Positions 19,147-27,798 of a stretch of DNA of 64,000 nucleotides are shown here, piece after piece. The DNA is from Gemmatimonas sp. Its GTDB lineage: Bacteria; Gemmatimonadota; Gemmatimonadetes; Gemmatimonadales; Gemmatimonadaceae. Made by a program: the position numbers and the translations under genes. The notes beneath the pieces were generated by a model. It saw only the letters and a list, made by a program, of their open reading frames with translations, was not told the origin of the DNA and did no database searches. The stretch covers positions 48,398 to 112,397 of the forward strand of contig JAABRL010000007.1 in NCBI GenBank assembly GCA_011390935.1, read 5' to 3'. Numbering within the stretch: the stretch's first letter is position 1; every line of letters starts with the position of its first letter.

Positions 19147-21372
19147 GTGGATGATCCGTCGTCTCCCTCTTTGCCCGAGCCGCCAATGATGGCGGCCAAG
19201 CGCTCCCGTTTCGCCTGGCTGCGTCGTCCGTGGGTCGGCTGGCTCGGCATTGCCGTCCTCTTCGGCGGCGCCGTCGGTGTGGCCGGTGCGGCGACCGCGT
19301 GGACCATGGTGTGCCGCAATGACGCCTGTCCGTCGGCGGCCTCGCTCACCACCTACACGCCCAACCAGACCTCCAAGCTGTTTGCCGTGGACGGTCGGTT
19401 CATCGCCGAGCTGGGGCTCGAGCGCCGCACACTGGTGCGCCTCGACGAGATCCCGCAGCACGTGAAGGACGCGTTTCTCGTGGTCGAGGACAAGCGATTC
19501 TACGATCACGCCGGCATCGACTACGTGCGCGTGTTCGGCGCCGCGCTGCGCAACGTGCGCTCGCGCAGCTTCGATGAGGGGTTCAGCACGATCACGATGC
19601 AGCTCGCGCGCAACATCTTCCCCGAGACGCTCACGCGGCAGAAGACACTGCTGCGCAAGCTCAAGGAAGGCCATGTGGCGGTGGACATCGAGCGTGCGTA
19701 CAACAAGGATCGCATTCTCGAGCTGTATCTCAACCAGATCTATCTCGGCGCCGGCGCGTACGGCGTGGAGACGGCGGCCCAGCGGTATTTCGGCAAGTCG
19801 GTGCGTGATGTGAGTGTGGCGGAGGCCGCCATGCTCGCCGCACTGCCCAAGGCGCCCGAGCGGTACAATCCGCGTCGCTTCCCCGATCGCGCCATTCAGC
19901 GCCGCAACACCGTGGTGGAGCTCATGCGGCGCGCCGACGTGGTCACCACGGCCGATGCCAGTCTGGCCAAGGCGTTTCCGCTCGAACTGGCGCAGCGCGT
20001 GGAAGCCGGTGAAACGGCGCCCTACTTCGTGGAGTGGGTGCGGCAGCAGCTCGATCATCACTTCGGCCAGAAGCTGTACGAGCAGGGGCTGAAGGTGTAT
20101 ACCACGCTCGACCTCGACATGCAGGCGGCGGCGGAACGCGCGCTCGAGGAACAGCTGCGCACGATCGAATCCGGCAAGTTCGGACCGTACACGCATCTCA
20201 CGTTCGAGCAGTACCAGGCGCGCATGGCTGAAGGGGAGCAGCTGGGCGGTGGTGGCGATTCACCGTACCTCCAGGGCTCGTTCGTGGCGGTCGATCCGCG
20301 ACTCGGTGCCGTCCGCGCCTTGGTGGGCGGCCGCGACTACAACGATTCCAAGTTCAATCGCGCCGTGCAGGCGCTGCGGCAACCGGGGTCCACCTTCAAG
20401 CCGATCGTCTACGCCACCGCGGTGCGCGCCGGGCTCGGACCGGGACACGTGCTCGACGATTCGCCGCTGAGCATGGAGCAGCTGAGCGGCGAAACCTGGA
20501 CCCCGCAGAACTTCGATCTCAAGTACGAAGGACCCATGCCGATGCGTCGCGCACTGTTCATGTCGCGCAACATTCCGGCCATTCGCGTGGGGCTCGAACT
20601 CGGACCGCAGCAGGTCGTGGCCATGGCGCGTCGGTTCGGCATCAGCACGGAAGTCCCGCCGTATCCGTCGGCCTACATTGGCTCCGGCGACGTGTACCCG
20701 ATCGAAATGATCGCGTCGTACTCGGTGTTCGCGAATCTCGGGTTGCGCACCACGCCCTACGCGATCCTCCGCGTGGAAACGGCCGAGGGAGAGGTGCTGT
20801 GGCAGCCGCGTCCCGAGCGCGAGGCGGTACTCACGCCGGAAGAGGCGTGGCTCATGGTGAGCATGATGAAGGATGTGGTGGGACGCGGTACGGCGTACAA
20901 CTCCACGACGGGCGCCGGTTTCCGGGTGCCCGCTGGCGGCAAGACCGGGACCACGAACGACGGCGCCGATGTGTGGTTCATCGGGTACACGGCCGATCTC
21001 GTGGCCGGTCTCTGGGTCGGCTTCGACAAGCCCAAGAAGATCAAGGCGAACGCGCAGGGCGGTACGCTTGCCGCACCGGCGTGGACGGCGTTCATGCTCG
21101 ACGTGTACAAGCGCAAGCCCGCGCCTCCGGACTGGCCGCGGCCCGACGGCATCCTCATGCGCGAGATCGATGCGACCACGGGTCTGCTTGCGAACTCCAC
21201 GTGTCAGGGGCCGATTCTGTCGGAGTATTTCGTGGTCGGCACCGAACCGCGGCTCAGCTGCGCGGACTTCGTGCCCGCACTCCCGCGTGTACAGGGCGAC
21301 AGCATCATCGGAGGATCGATCCCTCGCGCGCTTCGCGATACGACCAACCCGTTCCGCATCCCGCCACCGTGA
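19147..21372 (+). CDS. Class A penicillin-binding protein 1A
   Basis: This bifunctional peptidoglycan synthase has 741 residues. A short cytoplasmic tail and one membrane anchor (about residues 35-55) precede a GT51 glycosyltransferase domain, with catalytic Glu114 in VEDKRFYDHAGID and the TITMQLARN block. The transpeptidase domain then shows the SxxK serine Ser415 and Lys418 (GSTFKP), SRN in MSRNIPAIR, and KTGT (Lys599). It polymerises and cross-links murein at the outer face of the inner membrane. The start is GTG at 19147; an in-frame ATG 13 codons later is possible. The stop overlaps the next start (GTGA). Confidence 0.94.
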   Translation: MDDPSSPSLPEPPMMAAKRSRFAWLRRPWVGWLGIAVLFGGAVGVAGAATAWTMVCRNDACPSAASLTTYTPNQTSKLFAVDGRFIAELGLERRTLVRLDEIPQHVKDAFLVVEDKRFYDHAGIDYVRVFGAALRNVRSRSFDEGFSTITMQLARNIFPETLTRQKTLLRKLKEGHVAVDIERAYNKDRILELYLNQIYLGAGAYGVETAAQRYFGKSVRDVSVAEAAMLAALPKAPERYNPRRFPDRAIQRRNTVVELMRRADVVTTADASLAKAFPLELAQRVEAGETAPYFVEWVRQQLDHHFGQKLYEQGLKVYTTLDLDMQAAAERALEEQLRTIESGKFGPYTHLTFEQYQARMAEGEQLGGGGDSPYLQGSFVAVDPRLGAVRALVGGRDYNDSKFNRAVQALRQPGSTFKPIVYATAVRAGLGPGHVLDDSPLSMEQLSGETWTPQNFDLKYEGPMPMRRALFMSRNIPAIRVGLELGPQQVVAMARRFGISTEVPPYPSAYIGSGDVYPIEMIASYSVFANLGLRTTPYAILRVETAEGEVLWQPRPEREAVLTPEEAWLMVSMMKDVVGRGTAYNSTTGAGFRVPAGGKTGTTNDGADVWFIGYTADLVAGLWVGFDKPKKIKANAQGGTLAAPAWTAFMLDVYKRKPAPPDWPRPDGILMREIDATTGLLANSTCQGPILSEYFVVGTEPRLSCADFVPALPRVQGDSIIGGSIPRALRDTTNPFRIPPP

Positions 21373-22724
21373 GTCGCGACTCGCGCGTGGCGTGGCATGC
21401 TCGGTGGGTGCTGCCGATCGCGCATCCGCCACTGCGTGACGGGGCGGTCGTCGTAGATGGTGCTCGGATCGTGTGGGTGGGACCATCCGAAGAGGCAGAG
21501 GCGGGACGTCACGAACAGCTGGGCGAGGCCATCCTCATGCCCGGGCTGGTGAACGCGCACACGCACCTCGAGCTCACCGGGCTGCGCGGGTTTCTCGAGG
21601 GGCTCGATTTCCGCGACTGGCTGCGCGTGCTCACCGCGGTGCGTGCGCAGGTACTCAGCGAAGCCGATCTGTTGGACGCGGCGCGCTGCGGGGTCAACGA
21701 AGCGCTGCGCGCCGGCATCACGACCGTTGCCGATTGCTCCGCGTCCGGGGTGCCGCTGCGGGCCATGCGCGATGCCGGCATTCGCGGCCGCCTGTATCTC
21801 GAAACGTTCGGTCCCGATCCACGGCAGCGCGATGAGTCGCTGCGGTCGCTGCGTGAAGGAGTCGCGCGTCTGCAGCGCGATGCGTCACCACTGGTGACGG
21901 TGGGCGTGTCGCCGCACGCGCCCTACACCGTCTCCGAGTCGCTGTACGCCGCGGTGGCCGAGTACGCACGCGAAGAACGGCTAGCCGTAGCCACGCACGT
22001 GGCCGAAAGCGCCGCGGAAACGGCGTTCGTGCGCGATGGTACCGGTCCGTTTGCCGATCGACTGCGCGCTCGCGACATCCCGGTGCAGGGTACGGGACTC
22101 TCGTCCATCGCGTGGCTGGAGCGCACCGGACTGCTCGACTCATCGGTGCTGCTCATTCATGCGATTCACGCCGATGCGGCCGACGTCGCGCGGGTGGCGG
22201 CGCACGGCGCGCATGTGGTGCACTGCCCCATCTCGAACGCCAAGCTGGGGCAGGGGATCGCACCGGTACGGGCGATGCGCGAGGCCGGCATCGCCGTTGC
22301 GCTCGGCAGTGATTCGGTGGCCAGCAACGATGCGATGGACCTGGTGCAGGAGGCGCGCCAGGCGGTACTGCTGCAATCGTTACACGCCGCCATACCCGAC
22401 GCGCTTTCGGCGTCCGATGCGCTCACTTTGGCGACGCAGGGCGGCGCCCGCGCGCTGAACATGGACGGCTTGGGTGTGCTCGAGCCGGGAGCCGTTGCCG
22501 ACCTGTGTGCATTTGCCATCGACGCCCCGGAAGCGGCGCCGGTGTACGATCCGACGGTGCTGCTGGTGCACGTGCTCGGGGCGGGTCGCCGCGCACGGCT
22601 CACCATGGTGGACGGCAACGTGCTGGTGCGCGACGGGGTGGTGCTGGGTGAAGACCCCTCGGTGCGGGTACGGGTGAATACGGCGGCTGAACGGGTGGTC
22701 GCTTGGCGTCGCGCTACTGAGTAA
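21369..22724 (+). CDS. Amidohydrolase-family deaminase/chlorohydrolase
   Basis: The 451-residue protein is a metal-dependent hydrolase of the ATZ/TRZ, guanine-deaminase-like group. Metal and catalytic motifs are visible in order: LVNAHTHLELTG, SPHAPYTVS, ATHVAESAAET, LLIHAIHAD and LGSDSVASND. A C-terminal composite beta domain (GVLEPGAVADLCAF) follows. The HAPYTVS block is shared with aminodeoxyfutalosine deaminases of the menaquinone pathway and with thioadenosine/S-adenosylhomocysteine deaminases; I cannot decide between them. The GTG start overlaps the PBP1A stop. The HNH gene follows after 50 bases. Confidence 0.8.
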   Translation: MSRDSRVAWHARWVLPIAHPPLRDGAVVVDGARIVWVGPSEEAEAGRHEQLGEAILMPGLVNAHTHLELTGLRGFLEGLDFRDWLRVLTAVRAQVLSEADLLDAARCGVNEALRAGITTVADCSASGVPLRAMRDAGIRGRLYLETFGPDPRQRDESLRSLREGVARLQRDASPLVTVGVSPHAPYTVSESLYAAVAEYAREERLAVATHVAESAAETAFVRDGTGPFADRLRARDIPVQGTGLSSIAWLERTGLLDSSVLLIHAIHADAADVARVAAHGAHVVHCPISNAKLGQGIAPVRAMREAGIAVALGSDSVASNDAMDLVQEARQAVLLQSLHAAIPDALSASDALTLATQGGARALNMDGLGVLEPGAVADLCAFAIDAPEAAPVYDPTVLLVHVLGAGRRARLTMVDGNVLVRDGVVLGEDPSVRVRVNTAAERVVAWRRATE

Positions 22725-22774
22725 CTTTCAGGGAATACGCTGGTTCCGCTGCTGACCTGACATGGAGGGCACGC

Positions 22775-23353
22775 GTGATTGCCGGGTGTCTCGCACTGAA
22801 TGCGTCGTACGAACCGCTGACCATGGTGCCGCTGCGCCGCGCGCTGCGACTCGTGATCGACGGCAAGGCCGAAATCGTCGAAGCGGAGCAGGGTCGCCCT
22901 GTCCGTTCCGAGCGTATGGCCATGCCGCGCCCGGCCGTCATCCGGCTCACGAAGTTCATCCATGTGCCGCGGCGCTTTCGCCGCCAGGTCACGAACACGT
23001 TCCTCTTCGCGCGCGATCACTACCAGTGCCAGTATTGCGGGCGTGAAGCCGCGGAGCTCAAGCCGCGCGAATCGCTCACGCGCGATCACGTGATCCCCAT
23101 GTCACGCGGTGGCCAGAACGAGTGGACGAACGTGGTCACCGCGTGCAGTAGCTGCAACACGCGCAAGGCGAGCCGGTTGCCCGCCGAGATCAACATGCAG
23201 CCGCTCGTGATCCCTGCCGAGCCGCACTTCGTGCACTTGAGCTGGGCGGTGCGTCGCCTCACGCCGACGCAGGCCCGCTACATCAAGGTGTTCTACGGCG
23301 AGGAGACGCTGCGGCGGGTGCGCGCGATGGATGGGGTGCCGGCGGCGCTGTAG
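22775..23353 (+). CDS. HNH endonuclease domain protein
   Basis: The 192-residue protein starts with a conserved N-terminal block (LALNASYEPLTMVP). It has a zinc-stabilised HNH core: CQYCGR, then LTRDHVIPMSRGGQNEWTNVV, then CSSCNTRK. This is the widespread stand-alone bacterial HNH type, with no adjacent methylase or phage genes, so a housekeeping repair role is more likely than restriction. The start is GTG at 22775 after a GGAGGG ribosome-binding site. The gene ends 21 bases from the convergent DUF4390-like gene. Confidence 0.88.
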   Translation: MIAGCLALNASYEPLTMVPLRRALRLVIDGKAEIVEAEQGRPVRSERMAMPRPAVIRLTKFIHVPRRFRRQVTNTFLFARDHYQCQYCGREAAELKPRESLTRDHVIPMSRGGQNEWTNVVTACSSCNTRKASRLPAEINMQPLVIPAEPHFVHLSWAVRRLTPTQARYIKVFYGEETLRRVRAMDGVPAAL

Positions 23354-23374
23354 CACCAGGGTGCCGTGCGTCGT

Positions 23375-24046
23375 TCATGGCGCCCCGTTGCTCGTCACCA
23401 CGAATCGCGGCGACCTCGCCTCCAGGCGCCGCACTTCACCGCCCATCACGCGCGACACGAGTGTCCGCAATCCGCGCGTAAGCGCCGTGCCCGGATTCTT
23501 GCGCCCCTGCACCGCGGGCGCGAGTTCACCGCGCAACCAGCGCGAGAGTTCGTCGAGGTCGTTCAGGTCGAGCGTCTCGATATCGGCGCGCACACTATAG
23601 TAGTGGCGCTGCCCGGGGCCGGGGCGACCGATCGGTGGCGCGAAGGGCAGGGCGAGCGCCATCTTCGCATCCACGAGACGCCGATAGGTGCCAAGGGGCG
23701 TGACCGCCCCGCGCGCGTCGAGGCGCGCGACGTCGAACACCTGATCGAACTGATCGAAGTGCACGATCAGATCCCACTCCTCGCGCGCCACCACGTCGTT
23801 GAAGATGCGCCCCATCTTCCACAGCTCCACCTGCAGGTGCACGCGCACATCGAAGCCGTTGCGCAGGAGCTCCTCGAATCGCCCGCCATCAATTGACTCC
23901 CGCAGACGCACCGACACCGGTGTCGTGGCCGTCGGTAACGTGATTTCGATGCGTGGACCACTGGCCTGCTGCGCACGCACGACGTCCGGCAGCACCCCAA
24001 TCAGGGCGAGGCCGAGCAGGCTCGTGAGCAGGGCGCGACGATGCAC
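23375..24046 (-). CDS. DUF4390-like exported protein
   Basis: The 223-residue protein has an N-terminal signal or anchor segment and no later membrane helices. The body is predicted to be beta rich, with paired phrases such as GFDVRVHLQVELW, WDLIVHFDQFDQVFDV and HYYSVRADIETLDL. It resembles DUF4390 proteins, which in Betaproteobacteria lie next to ntrY/ntrX. Here it is the last gene of an operon that also encodes NtrY-like and NtrX-like proteins, which supports the match. The biochemical function is unknown. It follows the outer membrane protein gene by eight bases. Confidence 0.7.
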   Translation of the reverse strand: MHRRALLTSLLGLALIGVLPDVVRAQQASGPRIEITLPTATTPVSVRLRESIDGGRFEELLRNGFDVRVHLQVELWKMGRIFNDVVAREEWDLIVHFDQFDQVFDVARLDARGAVTPLGTYRRLVDAKMALALPFAPPIGRPGPGQRHYYSVRADIETLDLNDLDELSRWLRGELAPAVQGRKNPGTALTRGLRTLVSRVMGGEVRRLEARSPRFVVTSNGAP

Positions 24047-24054
24047 GACGACGC

Positions 24055-25788
24055 TCAGAATCGGCGCCCGAGTCGCACGAACGTACGCGGCGTACGGTTC
24101 GCGCCATTCAGCGGATGGGCGACGTACACACCCAGAATGCCGAGGTCGAGGCCCACCCCAACGTCGCTGCGAAAGCCTTCGAAGAAGGGCAGTCGGCCGC
24201 TCGGGTAGGTGAGTCCGTCATCCTGTGGCCCGACCAGCCACCCGCGGCCGCTGTTCGCGAAGATCACCCAGCGGCCATCGGCGCGAAGCCCGTCCGCGTA
24301 CCAGCGGCGATCATCGGTGCGCTGCTCGCGTCCAAAGAGGCCCACGCGGAAGTCGCCGGCCCACTCGGCCTGGAACAGCACGATGCGATCGCAACCGGCG
24401 GGACGTCCGATCGCCGTGAACTCGGCCTCCGAACGCACATTGCACGTGCCCACATCGGGCATGCCGATCGGGGCGCGAAAGGTGTAGCCCGGCAGCGCAT
24501 CAACACCCGACACCGACAGCCGACGCTGCGCAGGCAGCCCGTCCCCGTGCAGCAGCCCTCCCGCCACGAGTCGCAGGTTCACCGAGGTGTTCGGCGCGAT
24601 GCGGTTGTAGCGACGCGCATCGATGAACGCGCGACCGTACGAGAGCGTCGGCGCGAGCAGCGCGAGTTGCGTGGTATCGGCCGCGCGTGTGATGTCCACG
24701 CGTCCGTGCTCGTATTCGCCGCGCACCCACCAGCCATCGAGCGGGCGTTCGGGATCGTTCCGGGTATCCACGCTCGCCGCGAGTCCGATCAGCGTGGCGT
24801 GTCCTTCGAGGGCTCCCGGATTGGCACGCCATTCGCGACCGCTCCGAAACATCGCCCACGGATTGCGCGCCGCGCGCGAGTCCCACTGTTCGCGGCCGTA
24901 GCTGGCGGTGAGCGTGCTGGCATGGCGACCGCCAACGCGCACGAAGCCATGGCCGCCGAGTCGATTCCAGTAGTCGCGGTAGTCGCGCGCCACCAGTACT
25001 GAGGTGAGTCCGGTTTCAGCGTCGCTCAACATCCAGCGCTCGACGGCATCAACCTCATCGATGTGGCGTGCACCAACGGCCACATACCCTTCGTCGACAC
25101 CGCGTCGCACCTCGGCGAGCAGCCGATGCCCGAGATTCTCGCGTTCCCACGCGATGCGGTCACCGGTGCGAAAGATGCCCAGCGCTTCGAGGGTGACGCG
25201 ACTCGTGCCACGATTGAGCTGCAACCGCGGGCCAGCCACGATCGATAGCCCCTCAACGCGGTTGTAGGTGTGCCCCGACGAGACGAAGAGGTCGCTCCAG
25301 TCCGTCGTGCTTCGCGCACGCCAGCGTTCATAGCGTGAGAGCAGTGTCTCCTCGTCGGCGGCCTCGAACCGGCCCTCCTCTTCGCGATAGGCGAGCGCCG
25401 ATCGCCACACCTGCAGCTCACCGTCCACCTGCCCGCGCTGCCGTCCGTTCAGCACGCCGCCGACGACCAGCAACGCACCGCGTACATGCGCCGTGGAATC
25501 GAGGCGCACGTTGGCGTTGATGGTGAGCACATCACCCAGGACCACGCCGCCCACGATCAGCGGGCCATCGAGTACCACGAGCGTGGACCGCACCGTGTCA
25601 CCAGGCGCGACCGTGTAGCGTCCCCGAATGCGCGTGTGCGTCGTGTCATTCCACGCGCTGATCGCACGCGCACTGATTTCGCCCGAGAGCGGACCGAAGC
25701 GCGGCTCGCCACGCTCCTGCGCGCCCAACGGGGCGCCGAGCACGACAGCGGCACACGCCACCGCACTCGCCACGAAGCGTTTACTCAT
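24055..25788 (-). CDS. Putative outer membrane beta-barrel protein
   Basis: The 577-residue protein has a signal peptide with a cleavage site near GAQ (residue 24). A repetitive beta region with polymer-like phrases (GPLIVGGVVLGDVLTINANVRLD) follows, then a long series of alternating strands that ends in FVRLGRRF. A terminal Phe is a typical BAM insertion signal. A CNV and a GCDR segment could form a disulfide in a loop. The ATG at 25788 overlaps the response-regulator stop by eight bases. Its place in a two-component operon suggests it is a target or sensor of envelope state. No substrate can be named. Confidence 0.72.
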   Translation of the reverse strand: MSKRFVASAVACAAVVLGAPLGAQERGEPRFGPLSGEISARAISAWNDTTHTRIRGRYTVAPGDTVRSTLVVLDGPLIVGGVVLGDVLTINANVRLDSTAHVRGALLVVGGVLNGRQRGQVDGELQVWRSALAYREEEGRFEAADEETLLSRYERWRARSTTDWSDLFVSSGHTYNRVEGLSIVAGPRLQLNRGTSRVTLEALGIFRTGDRIAWERENLGHRLLAEVRRGVDEGYVAVGARHIDEVDAVERWMLSDAETGLTSVLVARDYRDYWNRLGGHGFVRVGGRHASTLTASYGREQWDSRAARNPWAMFRSGREWRANPGALEGHATLIGLAASVDTRNDPERPLDGWWVRGEYEHGRVDITRAADTTQLALLAPTLSYGRAFIDARRYNRIAPNTSVNLRLVAGGLLHGDGLPAQRRLSVSGVDALPGYTFRAPIGMPDVGTCNVRSEAEFTAIGRPAGCDRIVLFQAEWAGDFRVGLFGREQRTDDRRWYADGLRADGRWVIFANSGRGWLVGPQDDGLTYPSGRLPFFEGFRSDVGVGLDLGILGVYVAHPLNGANRTPRTFVRLGRRF

Positions 25789-27169
25789 CGCTCGCTCCGG
25801 CCAGGCCGAGTCGACGCATGCGTCGATACAGATTGGGACGATCCGTCTGCAACCGTCGCGCAGCCTCGGCCACGTTCCCTTGCGACGTGGCGAGGGCATG
25901 CGCAATCAGCTGCCGCTCGTAGCGTTCGAGGGCATCGCTCAGGGAGAGCTCCGGCGCATCCGCTTCAGGATCATGAATGGCCGACATGGACGTCGGGGTC
26001 TGATTGCCGTCCGGCAGCAGGCGCCGCACCTGCTCTGCGGTGACGGTGCCACCGGGGTGCAAAATGGAGAGACGTTCAATGATGTTGGCGAGCTCACGCA
26101 CGTTGCCGGGCCACGTGTATCGCATGAACGCCTCGAGCACCCCCTCCGACCAGCCGCAGCACGACTGCCCCGTGCGGGCACGATGCCGTTCGGCGAAGTG
26201 ACGCACCAGCAGCGGAATGTCAGTGGGACGCTCGCGCAGTGGCGGCAGTTCGATCGGGATCACGTTTAGTCGAAACAGCAGGTCCTCGCGGAACACCCCG
26301 TCGCGCACGGCCCGTGCGAGGTCCTTGTTGGTGGCGGCGAGGATGCGCACATCGACCTTGATCGGCTTGCCACCGCCCACGCGTTCGATCTCGCGCGCTT
26401 CGATGGCGCGCAGCAGTTTGGCCTGCGCGTCGAGCCCGAGGTCGCCCACTTCATCGAGCAGCAGGGTGCCCGTATGGGCGAGTTCGAACCGCCCGATACG
26501 TCGCTCCGTTGCACCGGTGAACGCCCCCTTTTCATGCCCGAACATCTCGCTCTCGAGCAAGTCGCGCGGAATGGCCGCGCAGTTGACGCGTACAAATGGA
26601 TGCTCGCGTCGCGGACTCGAGGCATGCAACGCCGCGGCGACCAACTCCTTGCCCGTCCCGGATTCGCCGGTGACTAGCACCCGCGCATCGGTGGGGCCGA
26701 CCTGTTCAATCAGGCGCCGCACGGCGCGCATCGCCGGCGATTCGCCCACCATTTCGGCGGTGAGCCCCAGATCCTCTCGTAGCGCACGCGCTGTGCGGCG
26801 CGCCTGCCGCAGTTCGAGCGCGGACGCGAGTGCGAGCAGCACACTCTCGGGCGTGAGCGGCTTCTCGAGAAAGGTGAAGGCGCCAAGGCGTGTGGCGCGG
26901 ACTGCGTCGGTCAGCGCGGCACGACCGCTCATCATGATGACGGGCAGATCCGGCACGGTGGCGCGCAGCCGTTCGAGCACGGCGAGGCCATCGAGATCGC
27001 CCGGCATCATCAGGTCCACCAGCGCCACATCCGGGTTCTGTGCCGCGGCCACCGTGAGTCCGGCGCGCCCGTCGGGCGCGTCGAACACGTCGTACCCTTC
27101 GGCGCTCAACAAGGCGCCCACCATGCGGCGAATGTTGGCTTCATCATCGACGATCAGAACGCTCGGCAT
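25781..27169 (-). CDS. NtrC/NtrX-type sigma-54-dependent response regulator
   Basis: The 462-residue activator has three domains. Residues 1-120 are a receiver, with the acidic pocket DDE and phospho-acceptor Asp in VALVDLMMPG. The AAA+ domain has Walker A GESGTGKE, the sigma-54 contact loop GAFTGA, and Walker B TLLLDEVGDL. A Fis-type helix-turn-helix follows at the C-terminus (GNVAEAARRLQTDRPNLYRRM). It should open sigma-54 promoters when phosphorylated, probably by the histidine kinase two genes upstream. The order kinase, small membrane protein, regulator, barrel and DUF4390 resembles ntrYX loci, but the input signal is unknown. Confidence 0.92.
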   Translation of the reverse strand: MPSVLIVDDEANIRRMVGALLSAEGYDVFDAPDGRAGLTVAAAQNPDVALVDLMMPGDLDGLAVLERLRATVPDLPVIMMSGRAALTDAVRATRLGAFTFLEKPLTPESVLLALASALELRQARRTARALREDLGLTAEMVGESPAMRAVRRLIEQVGPTDARVLVTGESGTGKELVAAALHASSPRREHPFVRVNCAAIPRDLLESEMFGHEKGAFTGATERRIGRFELAHTGTLLLDEVGDLGLDAQAKLLRAIEAREIERVGGGKPIKVDVRILAATNKDLARAVRDGVFREDLLFRLNVIPIELPPLRERPTDIPLLVRHFAERHRARTGQSCCGWSEGVLEAFMRYTWPGNVRELANIIERLSILHPGGTVTAEQVRRLLPDGNQTPTSMSAIHDPEADAPELSLSDALERYERQLIAHALATSQGNVAEAARRLQTDRPNLYRRMRRLGLAGASDE

Positions 27170-27195
27170 CGGCTCGTGTGCAGCGGGGAGTCAGG

Positions 27196-27798
27196 TCAGC
27201 CGCGCGCGGCGTCGGACGGACGCGCGTTCGATTCACGCACCGGTTCGCCGCCACGGGCTCCGCTCGCGAAGTCGGGTGCGGCGCCGCGCTCCACGAGCAG
27301 CTTCGTGGTGTACCGATTGGCTTCGCTCATGCGCTCCACCTCCACGGCCACCGAATCGATGGCCTGCTCGATCGCGGCGAGACGATCGGTCACGTCGGCA
27401 GGCGTCTTGGCCACCGTGCCGCGCCGGTCGATGTAGCGCGCGATCGCTCGGCCGATCGGGAATGCCATGATCAGGCCGATCAGGCCGCCAAAGCTGAGGC
27501 CGATGATGAGTGGTACTTCAGGCGGAATCTCCTCCGTGGTGCTCGTGCTGATCGGCCTTTCGGCACCCGTCTCGTCCTGCTGGACCAGCTGGCCGTTCTC
27601 GAAGCGAAACGTGGTGCCGTCGTTCAATCGCAGACCGGACGGCGCGGGCGGTGCGCCTTCCATTGGTGGCGCTGGGGGCGGTGATGGTTCAGGCGCCGGC
27701 GCCGGGGGCTGCTCCCGCAGGCCGTCCGCGAATCCTCGCGCGAACTCACGCAGCGCATCGGTCTCCTGCGAATCGAGGTGCGGCAGATTGGTGATCAT
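27196..27798 (-). CDS. Small membrane protein of the NtrYX-like operon
   Basis: The 200-residue protein is not in a family I recognise. The N-terminal third is Pro-rich. A single transmembrane segment lies near residues 97-117 (PLIIGLSFGGLIGLIMAFPIG). The C-terminal part is charged and helical, possibly a coiled coil (RLAAIEQAIDSVAVEVERM). The ATG overlaps the histidine kinase stop by four bases, and the regulator follows after 26 bases, so it is co-expressed with both. It may modulate the kinase at the membrane; this rests only on position. Confidence 0.7.
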   Translation of the reverse strand: MITNLPHLDSQETDALREFARGFADGLREQPPAPAPEPSPPPAPPMEGAPPAPSGLRLNDGTTFRFENGQLVQQDETGAERPISTSTTEEIPPEVPLIIGLSFGGLIGLIMAFPIGRAIARYIDRRGTVAKTPADVTDRLAAIEQAIDSVAVEVERMSEANRYTTKLLVERGAAPDFASGARGGEPVRESNARPSDAARG